Program-made: the position numbers and the translations under genes | Assembly (NCBI RefSeq): GCF_964028195.1 | Contig: NZ_OZ034750.1 | Location: 1,426,001-1,490,000, forward strand | DNA: 64,000 nucleotides | Direction of reading: 5' to 3' | From: Wolbachia endosymbiont (group A) of Pogonocherus hispidulus | GTDB lineage: Bacteria; Pseudomonadota; Alphaproteobacteria; Rickettsiales; Anaplasmataceae | The notes under the pieces: generated by a model | The model's database searches: none | The model's input: only the letters and a program-made list of their open reading frames with translations | Told to the model about the DNA's origin: nothing | In this document: positions 63,185-64,000 of the stretch, in pieces | How the letters are laid out: every line of letters begins with the position of its first letter | Numbering within the stretch: the stretch's first letter is position 1

Positions 63185-63427
63185 ATGGGAACGTATATTA
63201 CTTCTTATGCAGTTAGGGCTAAAGATCTCGAAAAAGCAATCGGTTCGAATGATAATCATTTATACGAGAATGTTTTAAAATTACTTTCTTCTGATGATGA
63301 AAGTGCTTTGAAGGATTTAATATTCAACCAATCCAATCATTCGGATGAGCTTTATGTGTTTGCAATTGAGGCGCTATGTTCTTACTTTGGTGAAGAATTA
63401 AACTACTGGGACGACTGTGCGCCGTAG
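63185..63427 (+). pseudogene. Small cytosolic protein gene interrupted by a group II intron
   Basis: ATG 63185 begins MGTYITSYAVRAKDLEKAIG; the frame reads DDESALKDLIFNQS and FAIEALCSYFGEELNYWDD up to 63416, then meets the intron start (GTGCG) and the stop TAG at 63427. The exon part is thus about 77 codons and the rest lies beyond the intron, outside the window. It resembles small bacterial proteins of the DUF7691 kind, a weak memory-based suggestion. A promoter-like TTGACA and TATCCT pair (63124-63153) precedes it. Confidence 0.5.
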
Positions 63428-64000
63428 AAACACGGAAAGTGTTGAAGCTGTGCAGTAGATGAGGGAGGGCCCCTCGGAGCCGGTTTGCAAGAGCAGGCTT
63501 CAAACAGCCATAAGCTGCTTTGGTAAAGAGCTAAGGTAGTGAGCGTTATGGAAAAGGCACAATTATGTGTCATGTATGAAATAGAGAGACGAACGCAAGT
63601 GAACCACTGATGAAGTGTCGAAAGCGTAGAGACGACGTCAAAACCAGGGGGTAGTCGTTAACCTGGGATGAATCTACAGGGAGCTTGTTTACTGGGTAGG
63701 TGGCGTCCGGCATAAAAGTGGCGTGAATCTATTTTAGGCTATTGCATGGAACTACGGGAACCTGTCGTTTCGATGAAAAGGGAGAAGTCCAAAGAGCTGA
63801 TCTCTGAGGATGAGAGTACCGATGCGAAAAACAGGGGCGGATTAGCTCGTAGTAGCGAAGAAGTTTCTGTAATGGAAATGGAGTGAAGGGGCTAAGTTAT
63901 TTAGTTTTAATTATTTATCAACCGAAAGGGAGGAGTTAATGAATGAAACAAAGTCTTTTGATATACCAAAGCAACTTATTTGGAGAGCTTATAAACAAGT
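63417..64000 (+). mobile_element. Group II intron, 5' part
   Basis: Begins GTGCGCC (63417-63423), the conserved GUGYG-type 5' end, and continues with about 520 bp of structured, GC-richer non-coding sequence (domains I-III, with GGGAGGGCCCC and CCAGGGGGTAGTCG segments) before the maturase gene in domain IV. The 3' end lies past the window. The exon before it is GGGACGACT. Confidence 0.88.
63939..64000 (+). CDS. ltrA: Group II intron-encoded reverse transcriptase/maturase, N-terminus
   Basis: ATG 63939 follows a strong GGGAGGAG ribosome site: MNETKSFDIPKQLIWRAYKQ and onward, cut by the window edge after 20 codons. The short segment resembles the RT-0 region of Wolbachia-type group II intron proteins. 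Placement inside domain IV supports the call; the catalytic parts are out of view. Confidence 0.75.
   Translation, partial: MNETKSFDIPKQLIWRAYKQ

Overview
The window is an AT-rich alphaproteobacterial chromosome segment that is almost certainly Wolbachia (Rickettsiales, Anaplasmataceae). The main evidence is a single 2837-codon rpoB-rpoC fusion, reduced-genome operon fragments, dispersed palindromic repeats that invade reading frames, a degraded WO-type prophage with ankyrin and DUF2924 genes, IS110 and IS5 elements and a group II intron. This is inferred from gene content and layout; no database search was run.

Layout. 1-4965 holds housekeeping genes: a partial minus-strand polyprenyl synthase, then acpP, fabF, murA and thyX. 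5038-6831 is an unknown acidic protein with a domain repeated three times. 6832-8407 is a repeat-rich gap (palindromic units, then one copy of a larger dispersed repeat). 8408-24300 is a long transcription/translation block: rpsL-rpsG-fusA-tuf-tRNA-Trp-secE-nusG-rplK-rplA-rplJ-rplL-rpoBC. It looks like a str operon joined to a secE/rpoBC operon at tuf. 24307-29308 has dusB, a membrane-anchored Ulp1/C48-like cysteine protease, serS and purD. 29338-29910 is an inverted second copy of the dispersed repeat. 30017-36773 mixes orphan Wolbachia-type proteins with cytochrome c, an alpha/beta hydrolase, a PD-(D/E)XK (Rpn/transposase-like) protein and a UvrD/Rep helicase. 36847-42425 is nuoJKLMN (complex I membrane arm). 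42476-45378 has an orphan membrane protein, birA with a repeat inserted in frame, an overlooked ccmD-like gene and ccmE. 45449-47973 is a minus-strand cluster of three small coiled-coil or repeat proteins, one with an in-frame nonsense codon. tRNA-Ala and tRNA-Lys follow.

49161-62336 is a WO prophage remnant read leftward: S49 peptidase (gpC-like), an inserted ATPase/nuclease-fold gene with its own operator-promoter, head decoration protein gpD, major capsid protein (frameshifted), head-tail joining protein, gpZ, a tail gene split by IS110, then gpV, PAAR, gpW, gpJ, gpI, an ankyrin protein, DUF2924 and a large serine recombinase. No portal, terminase, sheath, tube or tape-measure gene is present, so it cannot make a complete particle by itself. 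An IS5-family relic abuts its head-gene end. The window closes with a small gene interrupted by the 5' end of a group II intron whose maturase/reverse transcriptase begins at 63939.

The main leads are: in-frame repeat expansion of ispA and birA; a NusG with a duplicated, diverged N-terminal domain; a Ulp1-like host-directed protease; a repeat pair carrying a conserved strong promoter that may make a small RNA; a set of orphan genes each with its own near-consensus promoter; a tandem CCGCGG operator in front of the prophage ATPase; and an IS110 with a candidate guide-RNA region that splits a phage gene.
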